Made by a program: the position numbers and the translations under genes. A model generated the notes under the pieces. That model saw only the letters and a list, made by a program, of their open reading frames with translations, did no database searches and was not told where the DNA came from. DNA of 64,000 bases, taken from the NCBI RefSeq assembly GCF_001664485.1, contig NZ_CP013635.1, positions 558,001-622,000 of the forward strand, given 5' to 3'. Below, one piece after another: positions 51,395 to 60,960 of the stretch. Position 1 is the first letter of the stretch; the number at the start of each line of letters is the position of its first letter. The DNA comes from Rhizobium sp. N324 (GTDB lineage: Bacteria; Pseudomonadota; Alphaproteobacteria; Rhizobiales; Rhizobiaceae).

Positions 51395-51943
51395 ATGACA
51401 ACCGCCCAATCGGAAGACGCCCTGAAAGCATTGATGCTTCTGTCCCTTGACGGGGACGAGGCTGCCTATCGGCATTTGCTGACGGGCTTGCGCGTGCTGC
51501 TTATCGGTTACTACAGCCGCAGGATGGCTGCGGCGGCGAAAGCGGATATGGAAGATCTGGTCCAGGAGACATTGCTGGCGCTGCATTCCCGCCGGTCCAC
51601 CTATGACCGGGAAAGACCGTTTACGGCCTGGTTCTTCTCGATCGCCCGCTACAAGCTGATCGACCATCATCGCGGCCGCGGCGGCCGCAGGCTGGCCGAG
51701 ACCCAGCTTGGCGAGGAGATCGAAAGCGACTTCAGCGAGGATATGCTGACGGCGCGCATGGATGTCGAGCGGTTGCTCGACGGCTTGCCGCTGAGACAGC
51801 GGGAACTGATCCGCCAGGTGAAATTGGAAGGCCAGTCCGTCGCCGACACCGCAAACCGCACCGGCCAGTCCGAATCGGCGGTGAAGGTCGGCATCCACCG
51901 GGCGCTCCGGGCGCTGGCAGAGAAAATGCGAGGCGCATCGTGA
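51395..51943 (+). CDS. sigF: ECF sigma factor of the SigF-NrsF type
   Basis: 182 residues from the ATG at 51395. Region 2 (MEDLVQETLLALHSRRSTYD, then FTAWFFSIARYKLIDHHR) and region 4 (LPLRQRELIRQVKLEGQSVADTANRTGQSESAVKVGIHRAL, seen as consecutive helices) are complete. A start at 51362 would lie inside the promoter, so 51395 is preferred. The stop overlaps the anti-sigma start (GTGA). In Caulobacter the homologous pair controls sulfite-oxidase-like genes under heavy-metal and oxidant stress; the divergent genes here fit that picture. Confidence 0.88.
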   Translation: MTTAQSEDALKALMLLSLDGDEAAYRHLLTGLRVLLIGYYSRRMAAAAKADMEDLVQETLLALHSRRSTYDRERPFTAWFFSIARYKLIDHHRGRGGRRLAETQLGEEIESDFSEDMLTARMDVERLLDGLPLRQRELIRQVKLEGQSVADTANRTGQSESAVKVGIHRALRALAEKMRGAS

Positions 51944-52584
51944 CAAAGACGGACGACATCATCGAACGCCTGGCAAGCGACCTGAAGCCGGTGCCGCGCA
52001 ACGCATTGTGGCGCCGCCTGGCGCTCGGCATAGTGCCGGCGCTCGGGCTGTCGCTGCTATCGATGCTGGTCATTCTCGGTCCGCGGGTCGATATATCTGA
52101 CGTGCTGATGCTGCCGGTCTTCTGGATCAAATCGGCCTACAACGCCCTGATTGCCGTGGCGGCTTTCATCGCCGTCTATCGCCTTTCCCGCCCCGACGGC
52201 TCGGAAGGCCGCTTTTTCGGTCTGCTTGCCTTGATCTTCGCCGCCATGGCGGCGGTCGCGGCCATCCAACTGATGATCGCTCCGGTCGAAACTTACCCGG
52301 TGCTGATCCTCGGCTCCTCGGCGCTCCATTGCCCGCTGCTGATTCTCGGCTTCGCAGTGCCGGTTTATGCCGGCGCCGTCTGGGCGCTACGCCAGACGGC
52401 CCCCACGGAGCTTCGCCTGACCGGCTTCGTCGCCGGCATTGCCGCAGGCGCAGCCGGCGCCTGGGTCTATTCGTGGTTCTGCACCGAGAACGGCATGCCC
52501 TTCGTGCTGATCTGGTATTCGCTGGGCATCTTGCTCACCGGCGCGCTCGGCGCCGTCACCGGCCCTCGCCTGCTCCGCTGGTAG
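51940..52584 (+). CDS. nrsF: NrsF-family membrane anti-sigma factor (DUF1109)
   Basis: 214 residues, GTG start overlapping the sigma stop. Six hydrophobic segments follow a short cytoplasmic N-terminus that carries DDIIERLASDLKPVP, the DUF1109 hallmark. It should hold the sigma factor at the membrane until a signal is sensed. Two cysteines (LHCPLLIL and WFCTENG) correspond to the paired Cys reported as important for redox sensing in NrsF. Confidence 0.87.
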   Translation: MTKTDDIIERLASDLKPVPRNALWRRLALGIVPALGLSLLSMLVILGPRVDISDVLMLPVFWIKSAYNALIAVAAFIAVYRLSRPDGSEGRFFGLLALIFAAMAAVAAIQLMIAPVETYPVLILGSSALHCPLLILGFAVPVYAGAVWALRQTAPTELRLTGFVAGIAAGAAGAWVYSWFCTENGMPFVLIWYSLGILLTGALGAVTGPRLLRW

Positions 52585-52691
52585 ATCCTTGGTAGGCGAC
52601 CAGGCTTCAACAAGCCTTGCGTCGGGCGGAACCTCGTGCGTCGATCAGGCGTCTTGTCGCGCGTTAGCGCGTCATTGCGCCGCCAGCGGCT

Positions 52692-54569
52692 TCATCTTTG
52701 CATCGCGCGCCGCAGAGCGACCAGCCGGATGGGTGCGTCGCCGTCGGAGCCCCGGCTGCCGTGTTCCATGCCTGCCGTACTTCTGTCGCCGTCCAACTGA
52801 AATTGATTGACCAGATTCCGCAGGCGGCCCGCCTCGGAGGACAGAGAGGCGGCGGCGGCCGTCGACTGTTCGACCATTGCCGCATTTTGCTGGGTCGCCT
52901 GGTCCATATGATTGACGGCGGTGTTGATCTCGGCAAGTCCGGTCGATTGCTCGCGCGCCGAGGTGGCAATCGCATCCATGAGCTGGTTGATCTGTACGAC
53001 GTGCTCGCCAATCGCTTTCAGTGACGTGCCGGTTTCGAGCACCAGTTTGACGCCATTTTTGACGTCCGTCGACGACTTCTGGATGAAGCCTTTGATCTCC
53101 TTGGCTGCGTGAGCAGCGCGCTGGGCAAGCTCACGGACTTCTTGTGCAACCACGGCAAAACCCTTGCCCGCCTCCCCCGCACGGGCAGCTTCAACGCCGG
53201 CGTTCAGCGCCAGAAGGTTGGTCTGGAAGGCGATTTCATCGATTGCACCGATGATGTTGGAAATCTGTTCCGAACTATCCTCGATGCGTCGCATGGCCTG
53301 TTCCGCCTCCGCAACGACAGTTGCCGACCGCTGAGCGCTGATATCGGCCTCGAGGGCCACATTGCGTGCCTCGTCGGTGCGTTTGGACGCCATCGTCACA
53401 TTCGACGTGATCTCGTCCAGGGCTGCGGCCGTCTCCTCGAGAGAGGCTGCTTGCTGTTCGGTACGTTTAGAAAGGTCTTGCGCAGCCGATGCGATCTCGC
53501 CGCTACCGCTATCTATGCTGTGTACCGTCTGGAGCACGGCCCCGATCGTCGTGCCCAATTGCCGGAGCGAAGCGTTGAAGTCTTCGCGCAAGGTCTCGTA
53601 TTCGGCGGCAAATTGATCGGAAAGCTGGAAGGATATGTCGCCGGCTGCAAGCCGCCGAAGGCCTCCACCCAAGCTCGTGGTTGCGAAGCGCAATTGTTCG
53701 GCCTCACGTTCGGCGCGCTGCTGGGCTGCCGCGCGCACTGCCTCACTCTCGCTGCGGGAGAGAGCAGCTTCCTTCTCGAGCCTGACGACACTGAGAGCAT
53801 TCTGGCGGAAAACTTCGACGGCGCCGGCCATTTCGCCAACTTCGTCGGCGCGGCCGGCACCAGGTATGTCGCTATCGAGGTCACCGTCCGACAGACGCCT
53901 CATGGCGGAGGCGATGCTTCGGATCGGATTGGCGATGCCGAATATTGCAAACGCGATGCCTGCCATGGCGATCAGCACGGCCAGCGCTGCGATTGCGGCC
54001 GTCAACATGAAGGCGGACGCCGCGGAACCATCGCTGGCGGCCACAAAACCTTCGGCCTGGCTGAGAATGAACGCAACCAGATCGCCCACACCCTTGTCCA
54101 CCAACTCGGATTGCGGCTCCATATCTTGCTTGAAGAAACGAACCGCGTCGGCTGCCTTGCCGTTATTTTGCAGCGCAATCATCTGCTCTGCCAACCCGCG
54201 ATACTTGCTCAGTTCAGGCTTGATCTGATTGATCAGTTCGCGCCCGCGCTCGGTGCGGACGCCCTTTTCATATTCGGTGACGACCTTCTCGACCGCGGCG
54301 CCGGCGGCATCGATTTTTTGTTGCCCGACGGTGCGCTCCTCCGCTGTATCCTCCAGAAGATACTGGGCGTAGACCAGTCTCAGATCGAGGAAGTTACCCT
54401 TGATCTCCCGCGCGGTCACAAGCCGCTGCATCCAGAAGGTCCCGATCTGCTCAGTATTGGCACGAAGTGTCGAAATCGTGCTCAGCGAGACATAGGACAG
54501 GCCAACCATGAACAGGCTGATGATCGACAGCTTCACGATCAGGGCTTGCTTGATACTGGGGCGCTTCAT
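52692..54569 (-). CDS. Transmembrane methyl-accepting chemotaxis protein
   Basis: 625 residues. One membrane helix at about 12-32, a four-helix-bundle periplasmic sensor (about 35-185), a second helix near 187-212, HAMP (PIRSIASAMRRLSDGDLDSDIPG), then a signalling domain with the hairpin tip [20 protein letters not shown]. It has no CheR/CheB-tethering pentapeptide at the end. The ligand is unknown. The tip is identical to that of the globin-coupled receptor at 25560, so both may feed the same kinase cluster. Confidence 0.92.
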   Translation of the reverse strand: MKRPSIKQALIVKLSIISLFMVGLSYVSLSTISTLRANTEQIGTFWMQRLVTAREIKGNFLDLRLVYAQYLLEDTAEERTVGQQKIDAAGAAVEKVVTEYEKGVRTERGRELINQIKPELSKYRGLAEQMIALQNNGKAADAVRFFKQDMEPQSELVDKGVGDLVAFILSQAEGFVAASDGSAASAFMLTAAIAALAVLIAMAGIAFAIFGIANPIRSIASAMRRLSDGDLDSDIPGAGRADEVGEMAGAVEVFRQNALSVVRLEKEAALSRSESEAVRAAAQQRAEREAEQLRFATTSLGGGLRRLAAGDISFQLSDQFAAEYETLREDFNASLRQLGTTIGAVLQTVHSIDSGSGEIASAAQDLSKRTEQQAASLEETAAALDEITSNVTMASKRTDEARNVALEADISAQRSATVVAEAEQAMRRIEDSSEQISNIIGAIDEIAFQTNLLALNAGVEAARAGEAGKGFAVVAQEVRELAQRAAHAAKEIKGFIQKSSTDVKNGVKLVLETGTSLKAIGEHVVQINQLMDAIATSAREQSTGLAEINTAVNHMDQATQQNAAMVEQSTAAAASLSSEAGRLRNLVNQFQLDGDRSTAGMEHGSRGSDGDAPIRLVALRRAMQR

Positions 54570-54903
54570 GCGGGTCTCCTCGAAGATAACTGGGACGACC
54601 GGCTTGCCGGTTGATGCAAGATCTCACACCGGATTCAATAATTTAGTATTAACTAAACAATGGATTCGCTGGGTTTTAGAAAATCTTCTGCGCCGATCGA
54701 TACTTCCGCGATTACTTAACCGCGCCACGACCCCAAGTTACTGGAAAATTTGCGAAAAAATCAGCTATAGCGAGCGAACATTGGATCGTCTCAACCTGGA
54801 GATTCCTCAAATATGGCCCGGCCGACCAAGACCTCAGCGCCCACTGTAAACGATTGACCGACTGCGCGCTTGCCGTGCGGTGTCGAGCAGCCATACTGGA
54901 TCT
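54570..54903. other. Divergent intergenic stretch between MCP and vbsP
   Basis: About 330 bases, more A/T-rich than its surroundings. It contains an inverted repeat TTTAGT-ATTA-ACTAAA at 54642-54657, 73 bases before the MCP start on the minus strand, possibly part of its promoter. I see no RpoI-type element in front of vbsP, in line with the published finding that vbsP is not iron- or RpoI-regulated. Confidence 0.45.
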
Positions 54904-55623
54904 ATGCAGCAATCAGATACTCAACCCGCCGCTATCGAAATCACTCTGTGGCAATATTCCAGGAACGACCGCGACTGGAACCGCTGGATGCGGTCGCTTT
55001 CACAGGATGAACGAGATCGGGCGGCGACCTATCGCTTCGAAGGAGATCGCGCCTCATTCATGGCCGGCCGCTATCTGTTGCGGCGGCTGTTGAGCGGCCA
55101 TCTCGGAACGGTGCCGGGTGCCGTCGTTTTTGTTGCAGACAAGCAGGGTAAGCCGAGGCTCGAGGGTTGCGATGCGCCGCAATTCAGCCTCGCCAATGCC
55201 GATGGGCTGGTGGCGGTCGCTGTCGCGTCAGGATGTGACCACGTCGGAATAGACTGCGAACGCGCCGACGTGGAGATCGAAGCGGCGGCAGTCGAGAGCT
55301 ATTGCAGTGGGGACGAGCGACGCTGGCTTGCGGAATTGCCCGCCGGCGAACGGGCGCAAACGGCTGTCGCACTCTGGACGCTGAAGGAGAGCCACCTGAA
55401 GGCGCTCGGCGTCGGGCTGCGCGAGGATCCTCGCAATGTCGCTTTCGCCTGGAAAGACGGCATCCCTGTGATAATCGATGGCGGCGATCGCGATCGGCGA
55501 TGGCATCATCGTCTGGTCGAAAGCGGCAGCCGGCACGTCGTGGCGCTGGCTGCCTGCTCGCAATCCGGGCTCCCCGGCATTTCTATACGGATATTTCAGG
55601 ACGACAGCATGCCGTCCGAATAG
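54904..55623 (+). CDS. vbsP: 4'-phosphopantetheinyl transferase of the vicibactin cluster
   Basis: 239 residues from the ATG at 54904 (a GTG eight codons earlier is possible; neither has a strong ribosome-binding site). It is a Sfp-type enzyme: the magnesium motif VGIDCERADVE near residue 115 and the WTLKESHLKALGVGL motif near 160 are complete. It should load the phosphopantetheine arm from CoA onto Ser1009 of the NRPS. Its 3' end overlaps that of vbsO by 28 bases, tail to tail. Confidence 0.88.
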   Translation: MQQSDTQPAAIEITLWQYSRNDRDWNRWMRSLSQDERDRAATYRFEGDRASFMAGRYLLRRLLSGHLGTVPGAVVFVADKQGKPRLEGCDAPQFSLANADGLVAVAVASGCDHVGIDCERADVEIEAAAVESYCSGDERRWLAELPAGERAQTAVALWTLKESHLKALGVGLREDPRNVAFAWKDGIPVIIDGGDRDRRWHHRLVESGSRHVVALAACSQSGLPGISIRIFQDDSMPSE

Positions 55624-56954
55624 CCGGCTCTGAGCTGATGCGGCATTGCGGACGCCGTCTCCGTCGCCCAGGCGAGTTGCGCATTGTCCGGTTCCGCGTC
55701 GAAATGCTGCCGGCCGAGCAGCGTGTTGACGATCGTCGCGCTGCGCCAGGCCATCAGACTCAGCTGAGAATCGGCGATGCCATGGGAATATCGACCGGCA
55801 TTCTGCGCCAGCAGCCGGTTTGCCCGCGGGCCTGTCCATTGCATCGTGTAATCGTCGTTGAGCATGGGATAGCCGTTTCTGTCGAGCGTTATCCGTTCAC
55901 CCAGCGAGGCGAGCGCATCCGGCAATCGGAACCGGTAGCCGGTCGCCAGCACCACCGCATCCGCATGCAGCACCTCGATCCCGCCGTCGAATTGATTTCT
56001 GACGATGAGCCGATAGGCCTTGCCGTTCCGTTCCATCTGGATCACGTCGCGGCTCGGCGACAGAGATGCGTTCAGCGCGCTCGGCTCGAGATAGCGCAGC
56101 GCATAGAGGCGGCGGTAGATCGAATGAATCGTCGAAATCGACAGGCCGTCGCTGGTCAGGATCGAGTTCTTCAAGGCTGCCTGCTTCTGCTCGCCGCTGA
56201 GCTTCAGATAGGCCTGCACATACTCAGGCGAGAAGACCTGGTTTGAAAACGGCGTGTCGTTGATCGGTTCGAAATTGTGTCGTCGGCTGATCCATGTCAG
56301 CTCCTTCATCGAGCCGGGATCGGCAAGCAAGGCTTCGACAACCTCGCCGCCGCTCTGGCCGCCGCCAACGACGACGACGCGGCCGGCACGAAGATCGGTG
56401 ATACGCGTTTTCGCCTCGCTGTTATGGAAGCAATCGGCACCCAGGAAGGGTTTTGCCCAGTCGGGCACGAAGGGCGAAGATCCCGTGCCGATCACCAGGT
56501 TCTTCGCTTCTTCCTGGCCGTTGTCGAAGCGCAGGACGAAGCGGTCGTCGCGGTGCTCGACGTCGCGAATGTCCGTTCCGAAACGCAAACCCTCCACGCC
56601 TTTGGCGACCCAGGCGAGATAACGTGCGAATTCCTGCCGCGGAACGGCGTCATAGTTGGCGTTGAGGAAGGCGTAGAGCCTCTTGTGCGCCACCAGATAG
56701 GAGACGAACGACCAGCGGCTGGTCGGCAGGACCGGGGTGACGAGGTCTTTCAGGAAGGACGACTGCAGCTCGACGCCGGGCATCATCATGCCCGGATGCC
56801 AGTCGAACGAGTCTCGCCGCTCGAAGAAGCGGCTGCGGAGCTCGGGCACCGATTCCAGCAGGCAGGCGAGGCTCAGATTGGAGGGGCCGATACCGATGCC
56901 GGCAAGATCGAACGGCTCGTTGAGGGCGTCCCTGCGGGTAAAAGCGACGGTCAT
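55596..56954 (-). CDS. vbsO: L-ornithine N5-monooxygenase
   Basis: 452 residues, the family norm. FAD site GIGIGPSNLSLACLLE near residue 18, the substrate block HPGMMMPGVELQSSFLKDLVTP, NADPH site VVVGGGQSGGEVVEALL near 195 and the late ATGYRFRLPDAL motif all match SidA/PvdA-type enzymes. It hydroxylates the side-chain amine of ornithine with NADPH and oxygen, the first committed step of vicibactin synthesis. The start overlaps the vbsS stop in ATGA. Confidence 0.92.
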   Translation of the reverse strand: MTVAFTRRDALNEPFDLAGIGIGPSNLSLACLLESVPELRSRFFERRDSFDWHPGMMMPGVELQSSFLKDLVTPVLPTSRWSFVSYLVAHKRLYAFLNANYDAVPRQEFARYLAWVAKGVEGLRFGTDIRDVEHRDDRFVLRFDNGQEEAKNLVIGTGSSPFVPDWAKPFLGADCFHNSEAKTRITDLRAGRVVVVGGGQSGGEVVEALLADPGSMKELTWISRRHNFEPINDTPFSNQVFSPEYVQAYLKLSGEQKQAALKNSILTSDGLSISTIHSIYRRLYALRYLEPSALNASLSPSRDVIQMERNGKAYRLIVRNQFDGGIEVLHADAVVLATGYRFRLPDALASLGERITLDRNGYPMLNDDYTMQWTGPRANRLLAQNAGRYSHGIADSQLSLMAWRSATIVNTLLGRQHFDAEPDNAQLAWATETASAMPHQLRAGYSDGMLSS

Positions 56955-59900
56955 GCGAAGTCCTTCTCTGTTTCCTTGAGACGCAGGGCCAGCCTTGCGT
57001 GGAAGGCGGGAGACCCGATCATATGCAGATGGTTGGTGCCGGTGATGATTTCGGCAGCCCGCGCCCGCGGCGACAGGCGGCGCCAGTCGATCAGGTTGAG
57101 GCCGCGGTTGAGGCTGTCGTCGGCCGCCCAGGGATAGATCGGCACATCGTGGGGAAGGAGCCGATGCTTGCGGAAGATCAGGGCGTTGTCGATCAGCACC
57201 CAGAACGTATGCTCGCGGCTGCTGATATCCGGCCCGTCTGTGGGAAGCGGGTCCTTCTCATCGCCGACGAAGCGCAGGAACTGGTCATAGGTGTCCGCGT
57301 CCATCGTCGACAGCAGCCGGTCCCATTCGGGGCGCATCGCCGTCTTCTGAAGCCATGCCTCGACGTCCCGGTGCAGCGCGTCACGCTCGCCCGGCCGGAA
57401 TCTCGGTTTAGCGCCGATTGCAAATTCCGATCCGAGATCGCAAACGTCGACCATCGCCATCATCCTGACGTCGACCTCGTTGCCGAGGGCGCGGGCAGCC
57501 TCATAGGCGAGAAGCCCACCCCAGGACCAGCCGAGGAAAGTGCAGGGCGCGCCTCTGCTATGGGTCCTGATATAGTCGACATAGCTCTCGATGATGTCTT
57601 CGATCGGCGCGCCGACTTCCTTCTTTTCGGACAGCGAATGGCAAATGAAGCCGGTCGCCGGCTGATCGGCGCCGAGATAATCGACGAGCTTCACATATTC
57701 GCGGGTGCTGACGAGAAGCCCCGGAAAGCAATAGAGCCGCGGCTTGGTACCGGAGGCGCGCAGCACGATCACCTCCGACAGATCGCGTTCGGCCCCCTGC
57801 TCCATCACGCCGGCAAAGGCGCGGATGGTAGGGTTGTTGAAGATATCGGCGACGGTGAGCGGCGTTTTCGGCCGGCGTTGCCGGAGCTGCGAAAGGATGC
57901 GGATCGCGCCGAGCGAATTGCCGCCGATCGCGAAGAAATTATCCTCGACGCTGATCGCTTCCAGCTTCAGAACCTGGCGCCAGACGTCCAGCACCTCCTC
58001 TTCGAGCGCGGTTGCCGGCTCGACGATATGGCGCTTGACCGGCTGCGGCGCCGGCAGCGCGAAACGGTCGAGCTTGCTGTTCGGATTGGTCGGCATCTTT
58101 TCCAGTTCGACCACCGCCGCCGGCACCATGTAGGAGGGCAGGCTGCGTTCGAGGCCGGCGCGGACGGTCTCGACGTTCAACGCCTCGTCCTTCTTGGAAA
58201 CGACATAGGCGACCAGCGCCTTCTCGCCGGCATCGTCATCGCGCAGCACGACCAGCGCTTCGCCGACGCCGGGCTGCTGGAGGAGCGCGGCCTCGATCTC
58301 GCCGAGTTCGATGCGGTAGCCACGAAGTTTCACCTGATGGTCGACGCGGCCGACGAATTCGACGGTTCCGTCCTCACGCCAGCGCGTCAGATCGCCGGAG
58401 CGATAAAGCCGGCCGCCCTCCTTGGAAAAGGGATCGGGAATGAAGCGGTCCGCCGTCGTATCCGGCTTGCCGAGATAGCCGCGGGCGATGCCCTCGCCGC
58501 CGATATAGAGTTCGCCGGTCACGCCGATCGGGCACGGATTGAGGTCGGGGTCGAGCACATAGACGCGCCGCAGCCCGACGGCACGGCCGAGTGGCGCATA
58601 GACGCCCTGGAACGTCGTGCCGGCCCTCACCTTCCAGACCATCGGCGTCATGATGGTTTCGGTGGGACCGTAACCATTGATCAGCCATTCCGATTTCAAC
58701 GCCCGCGACAGGAGATCGAAGGTCGGTTGCGCCAGCCCCTCGCCGCCGAAGGAATAGAGCCGCATCGGCGGTGCGCCGTCGGTAATGTCAGCCCATTCCG
58801 CCAGCTGCTGCAGATAGGTTGTGGGGATGCTAGCATTGTTGGCGCCATGTTTGCGCATCGCCGTCAGCGTCTCCTCAGGCGTCCACAGCGGCTGATCGGG
58901 AAGAATGATGCTGCCGCCCTCCATCAGCGGGTTCATCCACCGCTCATGGCCACCATCCGAACTGAAGGGCAGGAACGGCAGCTCGCGGGATTCCGAACTC
59001 ATGCCGTAAACGCGCGAGGTGTTTTGCAGATGGTGCGTCAGCGGGCCGTGTTCGACGGCGACACCCTTCGGCAATCCCGTCGATCCCGAGGTGTACATGA
59101 CATAGGCGAGCTGATCCTTGTGGGTGGGAATATAGAGCGGCGTATCCGGCTCGCCGTCGAGATCGATCTTGTCGAGCTCGAGGACGATCGTGTCGAGTTC
59201 TTCCGGCAGGCGATGGCGCAGCCAGCTGTGGGTGAGCACGATCTTGACGCCGCCGTCGCGCAGGATGTGATGGTTGCGCGCCGGCGGATGATCGGGCTCG
59301 ACCGGAATATAGGCGCCGCCGGCCTTCAGCGTCGCGAGGATGCCGACGACGGCCTCCGGCGAGCGCTTGATGAAGATGGCGACCGTGACTTCGGCGCGGA
59401 CGCCGAGCTGCCGCAGCCGATGTCCGAGGCGATTGGTGCTCGCCTCCAGCCAGCCATGGCTCCACTCCTCGTCGCCATAGACGATCGCGGTCTTCTCAGG
59501 CGTCCGGCGCGAATGGGCGGCGATCAATTCATGCACCGGCCTGTCGTCGTTGACGACATCATCCTCGTAAGGCGCCGACAACCAGTCGAGCTCGTCAGCC
59601 CCCACCAGTTCGATATCCTTGATGCGCACATTCGGCTGCGCGACCATCTGCTCGAGCACGCCGCCGAAATGCCGGGCGATGCGGGCAACCAGAGCGCCGT
59701 CATAGAGATCCTGCGCGTAGTCGATCAGCCCGAATGCACCATCCGAATGCGCCTCGACCACCAGGGAAAGCTCGCTGTCGGCGCGGGCGCCCGGCGGCTC
59801 CAGATTTGTGGCATGGCTCGGTACCGCATAGGGTCCGCGGAATTCGAACAGTGCCTTGACCACGGCTTCCTGGGCGGCGGCTTCGTCGACCACCAGTTCC

Positions 59901-60940
59901 TGGGTGATGCGCTCCAGCGGCACGAGTCGGCGTTGCCCCTCCTCGCCTGCCGACGAGATCGCCGCGATGACATCGCCGAGAGAATATCTAGAGGTCAGTG
60001 ACAGGATGAGCGGCAGCACCTGCTCGGCACGGCCGCGGCTGGCAAAATGCTGCGTTTCGGGCCGCGCGACCAGCAGGCCGGTCAGCAAAGCGTAGTTGCC
60101 GCTATAGCGCGCGAGCAGCGCACAAAAGGCGGCGTGCAGCACGCGCTCGACATGAACGCCCTTAGCCCCGGCATGCCGTTCGAGTTTGCTCCAGAGGTCG
60201 GGCTCGATCGAAAATCGATGCTGGGCGCGCGCCACGCCGGCCAGCCCGCCGCTGTTGAAGCGGGTCGGGAAGGTCGAGGCGGCATAGTCGAGACCGATCG
60301 CATCGCGCCAATAGGCAAGGGCTTCCCGCGCCTCGTCCGTCTCCAGCCAATCGGCCTCGCGCGTCCCGGCCGAGATTTCCAGCGGATGCATGTCGCCAAC
60401 GGGCTCGCCATCGAGAAGGCGTGCCAGCGACCCGGCGAGAACGGATTTTTCGTGGTCGTCGCAGACGATCGGATGCAGCACGATCGTCAGCAGCGACTGC
60501 CCCTGGGCAAGCCGGATGATCTGGATGCGCGCACCCGGCCCCTCCAGGAGATCGAAGCGCTTGTCGCGGAAGGCTTTCCTTGCCGCCGACGCATCCGGCT
60601 CGGAGGGGGCCGCGCCGTCTTTGCCGAGGATCTCGATCGGCACCGCGTTCGATGCGCCGCGATATTGCTCGATGCGGCCGCCCGCCAGCCGGCGGAAGCG
60701 CAAGGCAAGCGACGGATTCTGCGCCACGAGCGCCCGGCAGGCGCCGGCAATCGTCTCGATGTCGGCTGCCGGGCTCAATCGCAGCCCGATGACCTGGTCG
60801 GGAAAAACCGTGTAATTGCCGATCTGCTCCAGCGACCAGATGCGCTTCTGTGCGATCGTCAGCGGAAAGCTCTCGAAGACCGCATCCATTGCAGCATCGG
60901 TCGGGGAAGCATCGGCGAAATTGGTGATTTGCTTGTTCAT
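56951..60940 (-). CDS. vbsS: Vicibactin nonribosomal peptide synthetase (C-A-PCP-TE)
   Basis: 1329 residues from the ATG at 60940, 20 bases past the vbsG stop; an upstream extension to 61045 would overlap vbsG and is rejected. Domains: condensation-like (about 25-450), adenylation (about 470-960; YTSGSTGLPKG 616, NGYGPTE 755, KLRGYRIELGEIE 871), carrier (FFAIGGNSLGAI, Ser1009) and thioesterase (GWSWGG, Ser1139; His in TNHLHMIG near 1304). The condensation active-site motif HHxxxDG reads HPIVCDD (156-162), so its second histidine is lost. Role: activate the tailored hydroxyornithine, then trimerise and cyclise through the thioesterase. Confidence 0.93.
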   Translation of the reverse strand: MNKQITNFADASPTDAAMDAVFESFPLTIAQKRIWSLEQIGNYTVFPDQVIGLRLSPAADIETIAGACRALVAQNPSLALRFRRLAGGRIEQYRGASNAVPIEILGKDGAAPSEPDASAARKAFRDKRFDLLEGPGARIQIIRLAQGQSLLTIVLHPIVCDDHEKSVLAGSLARLLDGEPVGDMHPLEISAGTREADWLETDEAREALAYWRDAIGLDYAASTFPTRFNSGGLAGVARAQHRFSIEPDLWSKLERHAGAKGVHVERVLHAAFCALLARYSGNYALLTGLLVARPETQHFASRGRAEQVLPLILSLTSRYSLGDVIAAISSAGEEGQRRLVPLERITQELVVDEAAAQEAVVKALFEFRGPYAVPSHATNLEPPGARADSELSLVVEAHSDGAFGLIDYAQDLYDGALVARIARHFGGVLEQMVAQPNVRIKDIELVGADELDWLSAPYEDDVVNDDRPVHELIAAHSRRTPEKTAIVYGDEEWSHGWLEASTNRLGHRLRQLGVRAEVTVAIFIKRSPEAVVGILATLKAGGAYIPVEPDHPPARNHHILRDGGVKIVLTHSWLRHRLPEELDTIVLELDKIDLDGEPDTPLYIPTHKDQLAYVMYTSGSTGLPKGVAVEHGPLTHHLQNTSRVYGMSSESRELPFLPFSSDGGHERWMNPLMEGGSIILPDQPLWTPEETLTAMRKHGANNASIPTTYLQQLAEWADITDGAPPMRLYSFGGEGLAQPTFDLLSRALKSEWLINGYGPTETIMTPMVWKVRAGTTFQGVYAPLGRAVGLRRVYVLDPDLNPCPIGVTGELYIGGEGIARGYLGKPDTTADRFIPDPFSKEGGRLYRSGDLTRWREDGTVEFVGRVDHQVKLRGYRIELGEIEAALLQQPGVGEALVVLRDDDAGEKALVAYVVSKKDEALNVETVRAGLERSLPSYMVPAAVVELEKMPTNPNSKLDRFALPAPQPVKRHIVEPATALEEEVLDVWRQVLKLEAISVEDNFFAIGGNSLGAIRILSQLRQRRPKTPLTVADIFNNPTIRAFAGVMEQGAERDLSEVIVLRASGTKPRLYCFPGLLVSTREYVKLVDYLGADQPATGFICHSLSEKKEVGAPIEDIIESYVDYIRTHSRGAPCTFLGWSWGGLLAYEAARALGNEVDVRMMAMVDVCDLGSEFAIGAKPRFRPGERDALHRDVEAWLQKTAMRPEWDRLLSTMDADTYDQFLRFVGDEKDPLPTDGPDISSREHTFWVLIDNALIFRKHRLLPHDVPIYPWAADDSLNRGLNLIDWRRLSPRARAAEIITGTNHLHMIGSPAFHARLALRLKETEKDFA

Positions 60941-60960
60941 CTTGGGGATCCGGACGTTAT

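Noticed and set aside
56999..60001. A 1000-codon open frame on the plus strand opposite vbsS
   Set aside because: It is the antisense shadow of a GC-rich gene: rich in Arg, Asp, His and Gly, no domain, no ribosome-binding site, and it lies wholly inside a complete NRPS gene.
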